Assembly (NCBI RefSeq): GCF_016134045.1
Contig: NZ_CP065915.1
Span: 930,001 to 994,000, forward strand
Length of the DNA stretch: 64,000 bases
DNA from: Pelagovum pacificum
Lineage (GTDB): Bacteria; Pseudomonadota; Alphaproteobacteria; Rhodobacterales; Rhodobacteraceae
Direction: 5' to 3'
The position numbers were made by a program, and so were the translations under genes. The first letter of the stretch is position 1. Every line of letters begins with the position of its first letter. Of the stretch, positions 24,657 through 33,656 are shown piece after piece. The notes under the pieces are model-generated. The model was not told the origin of the DNA, did not search any database, and worked only from the letters and a program-made list of their open reading frames with translations.

Positions 24657-24730
24657 GCGGGTATGGTGAAATGGTATCACACGAGCCTTCCAAGCTCTTG
24701 GTGCGGGTTCGATTCCCGCTACCCGCTCCA
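24657..24730 (+). tRNA. tRNA-Gly(TCC)
   Basis: This is a complete 74-base tRNA with encoded CCA. The acceptor arms GCGGGTA and TACCCGC pair; the anticodon loop CTTCCAA gives anticodon TCC at 24689-24691; the T-arm is GCGGGTTCGATTCCCGC. It lies alone between the small-protein array and the ROK regulator gene. I see no integration scar next to it. Confidence 0.96.
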
Positions 24731-24887
24731 GTCCGATCCTGACATAGGCCGCTACGCTGACCTTTCTGCCGACGGGTCGGGAGATGAACCACGGTCTCGC
24801 CCGCTACGGCGGGGAAGGCCGGTTCTGTGAACTTCCGCGCGCTCGGCGTATAATGTGGTCTCACGTCGACAGGATCGGACCGAAGAC

Positions 24888-26045
24888 ATGCTTCCCGCAT
24901 CCAGAGGACGGCTCGTAAGGCAGTCGGAGGCCGCCGCCGGGCCGCAAGGCGGGGCGCCCGGACTGGGCTCCCGGCAGATCGCCGACCGCAACGGTCGCGT
25001 AGCGCTTGAGTGCGTGCGCCTGGCCGGCCCGCTGACGCGGGCCGAACTGGCGGAGGCGATGGCGCTCTCGGTGCCTGCGGTGACCGGCATCACCCGGCGG
25101 CTCGAGGAGACAGGTCTTCTGAAAAGCGGGCAGCGGTCGCTCGGACCGGGCCGGACGGCGCTGGAATACGGGTTGGACCCGGACGGGGCCTTTGCCATCG
25201 GATTGCGGCTCCGGCGGGACCGGGGGGAGGCGGCGCTTGTCGACCTCGCCGGGACGGTACGCGACGTCCGCCGCTTCCAGATCGCCGATCTGCTCGCCGA
25301 CACGCTACCCGTGATCGACAGCCTTGTCTCGGGTATCGACCGTGCGCGGCTCGCCGGCTTCGGGCTCGCGACGGACGATGGCATTTCCGCCGATCTCCTC
25401 GCCCTTCGACAGGAACTCGACCCGCTTCCCGTCATCACGGAGTCCGAAACGGTGGCGCTCGCCCTCGCCGAGGCCCCGTCGAGCGGCGCCCCCGACAGTC
25501 TCGTAGTGGTGACCATCGGGCGTCGGGTCCGGGCGGGGCTGGTGCTGGGCGGTGCGGCCTTCGGCGGGGTGAACGGACGGGCGGGCCGGATCGGTCGGAT
25601 GCGCACCGGTGCGGACCGGGTGACGCTCGACAGCGTCGCCTCGACTACTTCGCTCGCCGAACGGATCGGGGCCGCCTTGCCCGGCTGGAGGTCCCCGACC
25701 GAGCCGGCGGACCTGCTGGCGACCGATGGCGTGGCAGAGGTCGTCGCCTGCTGGACCCCGGTCGCGGCGACGCACCTGCTCGACGCGGTGGTTGCGCTCG
25801 CCGGCTTCACCGCGCCCGGCCGCGTGCTGATCGGGGGAGACCTGCCCGATGCGGTGATCGACGAGCTGGTTTCGCTGATGGAGGCCGAGCGGCGCGGCGC
25901 GAAGAACCGGCCGGTGCCGCCACCGTGGCTACCGCGCATCCAAAGGGCGGAACATCCGCGCATCGGCGCGGCGCGGGGCGCGGGGCTGTCGGTACTATAC
26001 GAGACCGTTCTGCTCCACCCGAACCAGGCGTATGCGGCGACCTAG
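24888..26045 (+). CDS. ROK-family regulator with degenerate kinase domain
   Basis: This 385-aa protein has an N-terminal winged helix (LTRAELAEAMALSVPAVTGI) and a C-terminal ROK fold. The kinase motifs are lost: the usual G-x-x-GEIGH segment reads GRAGRIGRM, so the Glu and the zinc His are gone, and the NDAN catalytic-region motif reads ESETVALA. No zinc Cys cluster is present. It therefore looks like a pure sugar-sensing regulator. I chose the ATG at 24888 over a GTG at 24855. It converges with the second ROK gene and overlaps it by 4 bases, suggesting a role in the same mannoside locus. Confidence 0.82.
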   Translation: MLPASRGRLVRQSEAAAGPQGGAPGLGSRQIADRNGRVALECVRLAGPLTRAELAEAMALSVPAVTGITRRLEETGLLKSGQRSLGPGRTALEYGLDPDGAFAIGLRLRRDRGEAALVDLAGTVRDVRRFQIADLLADTLPVIDSLVSGIDRARLAGFGLATDDGISADLLALRQELDPLPVITESETVALALAEAPSSGAPDSLVVVTIGRRVRAGLVLGGAAFGGVNGRAGRIGRMRTGADRVTLDSVASTTSLAERIGAALPGWRSPTEPADLLATDGVAEVVACWTPVAATHLLDAVVALAGFTAPGRVLIGGDLPDAVIDELVSLMEAERRGAKNRPVPPPWLPRIQRAEHPRIGAARGAGLSVLYETVLLHPNQAYAAT

Positions 26046-27268
26046 GTGTCGGCGGGCGTGAAGCTCACGGCGAGTGGCGGCGTCATGTTGCGCAGTGGCG
26101 TGCGGGTCAGACGCTCGGCATCGACAGACAGCGCGAACGTCTCCGCCAGCGGCATCACGGCAGCGCCGAGCGCGGCGGCATCCTCTGACCCCGCCGCCCG
26201 AAGGACTGGTGGCGCCGTGTCCTCGGCGCTCTCCAGCCGCAGTCGGAGGCTGTCGATCAGCGTGTCGAGATAGGGCACCGGAAGGCGCCCGCCGAACAGC
26301 ACCGCGTCGGGGTCGAGGATCAGGCCGATGTCATTCACGGCCTCCGCGACATGGTCGGCCACTTCGTCGATCCAGTCGGCGACCGCGCGCTTGCCCTCCG
26401 CATCGAGCGCGAGCAGATCATCGGGCGTCCGCGCCGCGATCCCCCGCGCGCCGAGATGTTCGTACAGGCTGAAGATGGAGAACAGGTTGCCGAGCGGATG
26501 GACCTGCTCCGACCCGGAGCCGATCGGCAGCCAGCCGATCTCGCCGCCCAGCCCGGTCTGCCCCCGATAGCACGACCCGTCGAGCACGAGCCCCCCGCCG
26601 AGGCAGGCGTTCACGAGGATGTAGAGGAAACTGCGGTTCCGCGTGCCGACCCCGAAATCGAGCTCGTAATGCGCGGCCGAATTCGCGTCGTTGTCGATCG
26701 ACACCGGCGCGTCGGTGATCTTCGCCAGCTCTGCCCGGAAATCGAACTCGGCCCAGGCGTCATAGCCGTCGGGCATCCCCGGCACCGGCACTTCGGCGAG
26801 CCAGTCGGGAATGGCGAGGCCGACGCCCGTGAGCCGGTCTTCGTTCAGCGCACCCGAGCGGCGGAACGCACTCCAGGCGTTGCGCATCTCCGACAGGAAC
26901 TCGTCGGGCAGCATGAAGTAGCGCTCGACATGGTGGCGGGCGCGGATCCGGCCCAGGGCATCGACCAGCACGACGGTCAGGAAGTCGCGGTCGATGTTGG
27001 CCCCGATGGCGCAGGCGCCGGCGGGGTTGATCTCGAGGTCGATGGGAGGCTGGCCACGAAAGCCGTGGCGGCGGCGGGCCTCGATCACCAGGCCTTCGTC
27101 AATCAGCCGTTCGACGATCCGCGCGATGGCCTGCTTGGTCAGTCCGGACTGCTGCGCTAGCTCGGTGCGCGACAGCGGCGCATGACGATGGAGGGCACGC
27201 AGCACGACGCCGCGATTGTGGGCCGCCGTCTGTCCGGCGTTGGCGCCGAGGAGGCCGGTCTTTCTCAC
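26042..27268 (-). CDS. ROK-family transcriptional repressor of the mannoside operon
   Basis: This 408-aa protein has a winged helix (LSRTELAQQSGLTKQAIARI) and a ROK domain with NDANSAAHYELDFG and the signature GLGGEIGWLPIG. His is replaced by Trp in that signature, and the Cys-rich zinc motif is absent, so kinase activity is doubtful. The start is a GTG at 27268 giving VRKTGLLGANAGQT; the frame stays open upstream but without ROK-like sequence. It is the last gene of the minus-strand operon of SBP, two permeases and alpha-mannosidase, and probably controls that operon in response to a sugar. Confidence 0.85.
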   Translation of the reverse strand: MRKTGLLGANAGQTAAHNRGVVLRALHRHAPLSRTELAQQSGLTKQAIARIVERLIDEGLVIEARRRHGFRGQPPIDLEINPAGACAIGANIDRDFLTVVLVDALGRIRARHHVERYFMLPDEFLSEMRNAWSAFRRSGALNEDRLTGVGLAIPDWLAEVPVPGMPDGYDAWAEFDFRAELAKITDAPVSIDNDANSAAHYELDFGVGTRNRSFLYILVNACLGGGLVLDGSCYRGQTGLGGEIGWLPIGSGSEQVHPLGNLFSIFSLYEHLGARGIAARTPDDLLALDAEGKRAVADWIDEVADHVAEAVNDIGLILDPDAVLFGGRLPVPYLDTLIDSLRLRLESAEDTAPPVLRAAGSEDAAALGAAVMPLAETFALSVDAERLTRTPLRNMTPPLAVSFTPADT

Positions 27269-27338
27269 GTGTCTGCCCGTTCGTCTGTAATGCGATCCGG
27301 CGAAGCTACAGCCCCGCCGGATCCCGGGCAAGCAATGC

Positions 27339-30300
27339 TCACCCGCGCTTGATCTTCCACGAGCGCAGCTCGAACGGCGTGAGCGGGGCGAGCGCGTCAC
27401 CTTCGGCCGCCTCTTCGAGCACGTTGACCCGTTCGCCGACCGACCAGCCATCGGGCAGGGTGGGGGACAGCGCTCCGCTCCGCCCTGCCGGCTCGTTCAC
27501 CCGCAGGATCAGGCCGGAGCCATCCTCGGCCCCCTTCAGGCCGGACAGCGCGACTTCAACCCCGTCCAGCGTGACGAGCGCGTGCGCCCCGGCGGCGAGG
27601 CCGGAGGCCGTCACCGACGGCAGCGGCTGGTTCAGCGCTTCAGCCTGTTGGCGGACGCCGCCCTCGTGCCACGCTCCGGTGTGCGGGTAGAGCGCGTAGG
27701 TGAAGGTCTGCTCGCCTTCGTCGGCGAGCGGGTCGGGATAGACCGGCCCCCGGACGAGGCTAAGTCCCAGCAGGTTGCCCTTCACGCTGTGGCCGTACTT
27801 CGCGTCGTTCAGCAGCGCGACGCCAAAGTCCGGCTCGCTGAGGTCGGCGAAGCGATGCGCCGGCACCTCGAACTGCGCCGCATCCCAGGAGGTGTTGGTG
27901 TGGGTCGTCCGCTCCACCACGCCGTGCGCGCACTCGAACGTCGCGCGGCGGGCGCGGATGTTTGCCGGCGTGAGCGTGCGCAGCATCGTACGGCGGTCGT
28001 GCCAGTCGATCGTCGTCTCGATGTCGAGCCGCCGGCCGCTTGCCGTCAAGATGTAGGTCTGCGTCACGGTGGAGGCGCGGTAGCGCTTGACGATCCGCAA
28101 GGCCGCGCGATGCGGGCCGGACTCGACCAACTCGCGGCTTTCGACCTCGGTGAGCTCGACACCCTTGCGGGCATAGTCGTCCTCGATGTCCCACGCGTCC
28201 CAGTTGCGCGGCTTGTCCGCCGGGTAGACCCAGAGCTGGTTGCCCCGGTCTGCCAGCGCCTCGCGGCCCGTCGCCTTGTGGATCAGGCTCGTCACCGTGC
28301 CGTCCTTGCCGATGGTCGCCTTGAGGTGCGCGTTCTCCAGCACCTCTTCGCTGGCCTGAAGCCCGGAGGCCGGTTCCAGCTTGGCGAGGTCGAAGACCGC
28401 GACGCCAAGCGCGGGGACCGTATCCTCGCTCGACAGGTAGCCACCATCGGTCGCCACGTTGAGCGCGAGCGGAGAGCTCGTGGGGTTCGCCACCACGATG
28501 GCCTTCGCCGCATCACCCTTCGGCAGCAGCCCGGCAATCGCTCCCATCGCGGCGTCCTGCGCGGCGATGCCCGTGTCGTAGGCTTCCGTCAGCTCGTTCA
28601 CCGCGTCATCGTTGATCTCCTTGATGCCCGAGCCGGGCAGGATGTCGTGGAACTCGTTCTTGAGGACATGGTGCCAGCTCGTCTCGAGGTTCTGCGGCGC
28701 GTCGCCGCCGAGCAGGGTGGCGAAGCTCTCGAGCGTTTCGGCGGTGATGAGCGACCGTTCGGCCCGGCGGTGCATCCGCTTGACGTGGCTCTGCGTGGTG
28801 AGAGTCGCACGGTGCAGTTCGAGGTAGATCTCGCCGGCCCAGACCGGATAGCGGGTCTCCGGCTCCGCCGCACGGGCACGGGCGTAGAACTCGTCAATGC
28901 GGCCCCAGCGGGCGCTCGGCAGGGCAGGGAAGTCGCGCAGCTGCACCTCGCGTTCGACCATCTCGGGCGTCGTGCCGCCGCCGCCGTCGCCGTAGCCGAC
29001 CGCGAGAAGCGTCTCGTCATGCACTTCCTTGCCGCGGAAGTTCTTCCACGTCGGCACATGGCAGTCGGGCCGGACGAAGCCGTTGTAGCCCTGCATCGGG
29101 TTGTCGAACGTGTGTGCGAGAACGCGGGATCCGTCGAGCCCTTCCCACCAGAACAGGTCGTAGGGAAAGCGGTTCGTCTCCGACCAGTTCACCTTGATGG
29201 TGAAGAAGTTGTCGATACCGCCCTGCTTCAGGATCTGCGGCAGCGCGGGGGAGAAGCCGAAGCAGTCCGGCAGCCAGCAGACGTCGTGGCGGACGCCGAA
29301 GGTCTTCTCGAAATAGCGCTGTCCGTAGAGCACCTGCCGCACGAGGCTTTCCCCCGTCGGCATGTTGGTGTCGGGCTCGACCCACATGCCGCCGATCGTC
29401 TCCCACCGGCCTTCCTTCACGTAGGGTTTGATCGACTCCAGCAGCTCCGGGTCGTCGCTTTCGAGCTGGTGGTAGTAATGCGCGGTCGACTGGTTGAAGT
29501 GGAAGTCCTTCGAGGTCTCCATCAGGCCAAGCGCCGTGTGGAACGTGCGCCGCGCCTTGCGCCGGGTTTCGGCATAGGGCCAGAGCCACGCGAGGTCGAT
29601 GTGCGCATGTCCGGTCAGCAGGATCTTCCCCTGCGGCGGGAAGCGTTCGGCGAGCTCGGACAATTGTGCGGTAAGCGACGCGAGTGCATCTTCGACTGTC
29701 TTGCGGCTGGCGTCGTCCAGCCCGGCGGGGTTCTCCTTCAGCTCCGGCAGCTGCCAGATCTTCTGCTGCATGACGGCAGACGAGGTGCGGGAGACGTAGT
29801 CGGGCCCGTCTGACGGCCAGTCGAGCGACCGCAGCGCGTCTTCGGCGGCGGTCAGCAGGTGCGGGCAGACCTCGTGATCGCCGAGCGCATCGCAGGCTTC
29901 GGCGATCTGGCGCAGCAGCAGGTGCAGCTCGTGAACCGGCTTGTCGATCCAGGACAGGCGCGCCCACTGGACGCGCGGCTCGCGCACCGGCTCGCCGAAG
30001 GGCAGGCGGGCGACGCTGTCGGAGGCGATCTCCACCGACTGCGCGGCGAGCGGGAATTCCTGGTGATAGGGGTCGAGGCCGAAGCTGCGCGCGGTCCCGT
30101 CGGGATAGGTCAGCGTGATGAGGCTCTCGCCGCCGAGGTTCAGCATCAGTCGCGTGTCCGACAACGGCCAGCCGTCCGGAACCTGCGCGCTGCCAGCGAA
30201 TTTGAGCACGCCCTCGCGGGTCGGCCAGCCGTCACCTACGGCGATCGGTGCGCCGTTGACGGTCCAGCCGTCGACCGGGACGGATTCGCGCTCGCGCCAG

Positions 30301-30362
30301 TGGGCGAGTTCCGCGATCCTGACCTTGATCCGGTCGAGGCGTTGCGTGTTGTTCAGTGGCAT
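27339..30362 (-). CDS. Alpha-mannosidase, glycoside hydrolase family 38
   Basis: This 1007-aa retaining alpha-mannosidase has the family signature HAHIDLAWLWPYAETRRK (metal site) and the nucleophile region WLPDCFGFSPALPQILKQGG, with the catalytic Asp in WLPDCFG. C-terminal beta domains follow. The ATG at 30362 follows AAGGAAAAG. No signal peptide is seen, so the enzyme is cytoplasmic and acts on imported mannosides. It lies 37 bases after the inner permease gene in an ABC importer operon, which fits uptake then hydrolysis. E. coli MngB, which cleaves phospho-mannosylglycerate, belongs to the same family. The real substrate is unknown. Confidence 0.93.
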   Translation of the reverse strand: MPLNNTQRLDRIKVRIAELAHWRERESVPVDGWTVNGAPIAVGDGWPTREGVLKFAGSAQVPDGWPLSDTRLMLNLGGESLITLTYPDGTARSFGLDPYHQEFPLAAQSVEIASDSVARLPFGEPVREPRVQWARLSWIDKPVHELHLLLRQIAEACDALGDHEVCPHLLTAAEDALRSLDWPSDGPDYVSRTSSAVMQQKIWQLPELKENPAGLDDASRKTVEDALASLTAQLSELAERFPPQGKILLTGHAHIDLAWLWPYAETRRKARRTFHTALGLMETSKDFHFNQSTAHYYHQLESDDPELLESIKPYVKEGRWETIGGMWVEPDTNMPTGESLVRQVLYGQRYFEKTFGVRHDVCWLPDCFGFSPALPQILKQGGIDNFFTIKVNWSETNRFPYDLFWWEGLDGSRVLAHTFDNPMQGYNGFVRPDCHVPTWKNFRGKEVHDETLLAVGYGDGGGGTTPEMVEREVQLRDFPALPSARWGRIDEFYARARAAEPETRYPVWAGEIYLELHRATLTTQSHVKRMHRRAERSLITAETLESFATLLGGDAPQNLETSWHHVLKNEFHDILPGSGIKEINDDAVNELTEAYDTGIAAQDAAMGAIAGLLPKGDAAKAIVVANPTSSPLALNVATDGGYLSSEDTVPALGVAVFDLAKLEPASGLQASEEVLENAHLKATIGKDGTVTSLIHKATGREALADRGNQLWVYPADKPRNWDAWDIEDDYARKGVELTEVESRELVESGPHRAALRIVKRYRASTVTQTYILTASGRRLDIETTIDWHDRRTMLRTLTPANIRARRATFECAHGVVERTTHTNTSWDAAQFEVPAHRFADLSEPDFGVALLNDAKYGHSVKGNLLGLSLVRGPVYPDPLADEGEQTFTYALYPHTGAWHEGGVRQQAEALNQPLPSVTASGLAAGAHALVTLDGVEVALSGLKGAEDGSGLILRVNEPAGRSGALSPTLPDGWSVGERVNVLEEAAEGDALAPLTPFELRSWKIKRG

Positions 30363-30399
30363 AGGGGTCTTTTCCTTTAAGTTGTATAGGGTTGAGCGC

Positions 30400-31242
30400 T
30401 CAGCCCTTGACGGCGCCACTCATGATGGAACCCAGGATGAGCCGTTGAAGCGACAGGAACACGACGATCGCCGGAAGGACAGAGATCAGGCACGCTGCGG
30501 CGAGAACCTGCACTGTCGAGGCGTTCTGCGTGCCCGCGAAGTTGAAAATACCGGCAGCAATCGGCATCAGGTCGTCCCGCGTCAGCAACAGGTAGGGGAC
30601 GAGGAACTGCGACCAGCCCGCGATCACGGTGATGATGAAGGCCGACGCGATTCCCGGCGCCGACAGCGGCAGGATGATCCGCCAGAAGACCGAGAACCGG
30701 TTGCAACCGTCGATCAGCGCCGCCTCGTCGAGGCTGCGCGGGATACCGTCGATGAACCCCTTCAGCAGCCACGTCGCCAGCGGCACGCCGACGGCGATGT
30801 AGACCATGACGACCGCGAAGTGCGTGTCGATCAGGTTCAGAGCGCTCATGTAGCGGTACAGGGGGACCATGATGACCAGCGGAGAGATCATCTGGAACGC
30901 CAGCAGCGCCATCAGCCACGCGCCCTTGAAGCGGAATTCGAACCGCGAGAAGGCATAGGCCGCCGGGGCCGCAACGATCAGGCAGCCGACCGCGCCCAGG
31001 CAGGCCAGCTTCAGCCCGTTCCAGAGGTACATCGGGAAGTAGCTGTTGGTCAGCACCTGCCGGAAGTTCTCGAGCGTCGGGTTCTCCGGGATGAAACGGC
31101 TCACGCCGAGGAAGACCTCGGTGATGTCGCGCAGCGACAGCGACAGCAGCCACAACAGCGGCACCGCGAAGAACAGGAACATCACCAGCATGAAGAGGTA
31201 GGTGAGGACGTCGAGGATACGTTCGCGCGTCTTGTGGGTCAT
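30400..31242 (-). CDS. Sugar ABC transporter permease (MalG type)
   Basis: This 280-aa inner-membrane protein has six expected helices and the cytoplasmic EAA loop DEAALIDGCNRFSVFWRIIL that docks on the ATPase. Its C-terminal end (FLSLQRLILGSIMSGAVKG) is typical of the MalG/CUT1 second permease. It overlaps the upstream permease gene by 4 bases (ATGA) and is followed by the alpha-mannosidase gene. Together with the binding protein and the divergent ATPase it makes a complete CUT1-type importer, likely for an alpha-mannoside. Confidence 0.93.
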   Translation of the reverse strand: MTHKTRERILDVLTYLFMLVMFLFFAVPLLWLLSLSLRDITEVFLGVSRFIPENPTLENFRQVLTNSYFPMYLWNGLKLACLGAVGCLIVAAPAAYAFSRFEFRFKGAWLMALLAFQMISPLVIMVPLYRYMSALNLIDTHFAVVMVYIAVGVPLATWLLKGFIDGIPRSLDEAALIDGCNRFSVFWRIILPLSAPGIASAFIITVIAGWSQFLVPYLLLTRDDLMPIAAGIFNFAGTQNASTVQVLAAACLISVLPAIVVFLSLQRLILGSIMSGAVKG

Positions 31243-32168
31243 GTGGTGTCCCCCTTCGGCAGGAACAGCGCGTAGATCACTGACAGGATCAGCGAGATCA
31301 TCAGCATGATGACCGAGATGACGCTCCCCGCCGCGAGGTCGTAGTTCCGGAAGACGATGTTGAAGGCATAGAGCGAGATGACTTCCGTCGCCCTGCCGGG
31401 ACCGCCGCCGGTCAGCGCGATGATCGCGTCGAACGTGTTCACCGTCTGGATGGTGATGAGGATCATGTTGACGAGGATCGCCGCCCGCAGCTGGGGCAGG
31501 GTGACGAAGCGGAACTTCTGGGTGCCGCTCGCACCGTCGACCTCCGCCGCCTCGTAGAGCACGGGGTCGATGGCCTTGAGCGCGGCATACATCACGACCA
31601 TCGAGAAAGCCGTACCGCGCCAGATGTTGGAGATGATGACCGACCACATCGCCATCTGCGGGTCGGACAGCCAGTAGACCGGCGAGATGCCGAACATGCG
31701 CAGCAGGCTGTTGAGCCCGCCGAACGGGGCTTCGGAAAACAGCATCTGCCAGATCAGCCCGACCGCGATGCCCGGCACCACCCATGCGACGAGCGCGGTG
31801 GTCCGCAGGATCGTCGGGCCGAACAGCCGCCGCCGCTCGGCGCGGATGACGACCATCGCGATGATGAGGCCGAGCAGCTGCTGCCCGATGACGCTGCCGG
31901 CTGTGAAGATCAGCGTGATCCACAGGATGAAGGGCAGGTCATTGTTCGTGATCGTCTGCTGGATCGTGCGCGAGGTGTATTCGTAATCCTGCCCGATGAG
32001 CGTGACGTCCGTCGCCGCGAAGCGGAACACGTCGAACACCGGGTAGAGGTAGAAGAACCCGAGGATCAGGATCACCGGCAGCAGCCAGGGCAACGGCTGT
32101 CCGGCGAAGCGATAGCCGACCCGCTCGTGCCAGGGCAGGCGGGCGACTTTGTGGGCTTGGACTGTCAT
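31239..32168 (-). CDS. Sugar ABC transporter permease (MalF type)
   Basis: This 309-aa inner-membrane subunit has an N-terminal cytoplasmic segment, a first helix (LPWLLPVILILGFFYLYPVF) and the EAA loop EAAEVDGASGTQKFRFVTLP. The TGGGPGRATEV segment is conserved among CUT1 MalF-like subunits. It lies between the substrate-binding protein gene (83-base gap) and the second permease gene (4-base overlap). It pairs with the MalG-type subunit to form the membrane channel. Confidence 0.93.
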   Translation of the reverse strand: MTVQAHKVARLPWHERVGYRFAGQPLPWLLPVILILGFFYLYPVFDVFRFAATDVTLIGQDYEYTSRTIQQTITNNDLPFILWITLIFTAGSVIGQQLLGLIIAMVVIRAERRRLFGPTILRTTALVAWVVPGIAVGLIWQMLFSEAPFGGLNSLLRMFGISPVYWLSDPQMAMWSVIISNIWRGTAFSMVVMYAALKAIDPVLYEAAEVDGASGTQKFRFVTLPQLRAAILVNMILITIQTVNTFDAIIALTGGGPGRATEVISLYAFNIVFRNYDLAAGSVISVIMLMISLILSVIYALFLPKGDTT

Positions 32169-32251
32169 GTGGCAGGCACTCTCCGCGCAAGACGCTCGGG
32201 CAGGGGACGGCGCGCCCGTCGCATGGGCGCGCCGCTCTCTTCAGGGACGGA

Positions 32252-33541
32252 TCAGAGCCGCTCGTAGGCGTCGAGCGCCGCCTGGTAGGCGTCGTCGAGC
32301 GCGTCTTCCGGCGTCTTGGACCCGGTCAGCACGTCACCCATCATGATCTGGATCTGGTTGCTGATCTCGGGGTAGATCGCCGCGCCCGGACGGGCCCGGC
32401 CATCGTCGAGCGCCTCGGCGAAGGTCTGGTTCGCCGGCGTGTCGAACACCTCGTACTGGTCATAGAGGTCGGCGCGGGTCGGCAGCTGCTGCTGTAGCGC
32501 GTTCGCCGGGCCCATGTAGACCTCGCGAACGAGGTTGGCGCACATCTCGACCTTCTCGGGGTCGTCGCTGAACGAGCCGAAGGTCCAGCCGCCGGTCCCG
32601 GTGGAACGTTCCTCCAATGTCGGCCCCGGAATCGGCGAGAAGGTCCACTGCTCGAAAGTCTCCGCCGGCAGCGTGTCCTCGAGCTGCGAGTACTGCCAGT
32701 TGCCGCCGATGAAGAGCGCGGAGGTGCCCGCCGCCGCTGCCGCGACGAAGTCGTCGTAGCTGGCGATGTTGGCCACCCGGCGCGGCGCAGCGCCGCTGTC
32801 GACGAGGTCCTTGAAGTAGTTGACCGCCGTCAGGAACTTCTCGCGGTTCTCGCCCTCACCGAAGATCGGCTTGCCCTCTTCGTCGACGAGGTCGCCGCCC
32901 TGCGCCCAGTAGTTGGCGAGCCAGTCGAAGGTCGTGCCTTCCCAGCGGCCGCCGTTGAACAGCAGGCCTTCCATCCCGTCCTCGGTCGAGGCGATGGCCG
33001 CTTCCTTCAGCTCCTCCCACGTCTCGGGCGCTTCAGGCACGATCGTTTCGTTGCGGTAGAGGACGCGCAGGTCCGTGTTCCACCACCAGGCGTAGATCTC
33101 CCCGTCTTCGCCGGTGATGCCGTCCCGGATGAACGGGAACAGCTGGTCGATTTCCTCGTCGCTGAAATAGGGCGAGAAGGACGCCAGAACGCCGTTGCTG
33201 ATGAACTGCGGCAGCACGAAGCTGTCGACCGCCGCGCAGTCGGGCGCGCGGCCGGCGCGGGCCTGCTCCAGCATCCGCGCCTGTTCCTGGCCGATGTTGT
33301 CGCTCATCAGCTGCATCTCGATCTTCCACTCCGGGTGGTTCCGGATGAAGTCGGAATAGAGCTCGTTATAGCCCTCCGCGGTGGCGGGGTAGTTGTTGCC
33401 CGGCCCGTCGGACGTCAGCCGGAGCGTAAGAGTGTTCGGGGCGTCCCGATCGCCGACGAGCGATCCGTTCACCAGGTTCTGCGCAACCGCAGGGTGCGCA
33501 AGTACAGTCGAGGCTGCGAGCAGCCACGCCAATCGTGTCAT
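32252..33541 (-). CDS. Sugar ABC transporter substrate-binding protein (family 1)
   Basis: This 429-aa periplasmic protein has a signal peptide ending HPAVA and the CUT1 binding-protein pattern: TLRLTSDGPG, then EWKIEMQLMSDNIGQ, and RVLYRNETIVPEAPETWEEL for the hinge. A C-terminal segment SKTPEDALDDAYQAALDAY is typical. The ATG at 33541 was chosen because GGGAGGAG lies 7 bases before it. It is the first gene of the minus-strand operon and divergent from the ATPase gene across 115 bases. The ligand is likely an alpha-linked sugar, given the co-transcribed GH38 enzyme. Confidence 0.93.
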   Translation of the reverse strand: MTRLAWLLAASTVLAHPAVAQNLVNGSLVGDRDAPNTLTLRLTSDGPGNNYPATAEGYNELYSDFIRNHPEWKIEMQLMSDNIGQEQARMLEQARAGRAPDCAAVDSFVLPQFISNGVLASFSPYFSDEEIDQLFPFIRDGITGEDGEIYAWWWNTDLRVLYRNETIVPEAPETWEELKEAAIASTEDGMEGLLFNGGRWEGTTFDWLANYWAQGGDLVDEEGKPIFGEGENREKFLTAVNYFKDLVDSGAAPRRVANIASYDDFVAAAAAGTSALFIGGNWQYSQLEDTLPAETFEQWTFSPIPGPTLEERSTGTGGWTFGSFSDDPEKVEMCANLVREVYMGPANALQQQLPTRADLYDQYEVFDTPANQTFAEALDDGRARPGAAIYPEISNQIQIMMGDVLTGSKTPEDALDDAYQAALDAYERL

Positions 33542-33656
33542 ATTGATTCTCCTCCCATGTCGCGAAACCACCCCTGATTCCTGTAGGCAGCCCCGCTCAA
33601 AGTGGCTATTAGATTAAGTCACATTATTTTAGCGTCAACAGCAAAGGGAGGAGCTG
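33542..33656. promoter_or_regulatory. Divergent promoter region of the mannoside ABC locus
   Basis: These 115 bases separate the oppositely transcribed binding-protein and ATPase genes. An AT-rich core (about 33604-33632) should hold both promoters and any ROK operator. I find ribosome sites at both ends (GGGAGGAG on minus, AAGGGAGGAG on plus) but no clear long palindrome. Confidence 0.6.

Noticed and set aside
27582..29813. 743-aa open frame antisense to the alpha-mannosidase
   Set aside because: The GH38 motifs lie on the minus strand; this frame has no recognisable features.
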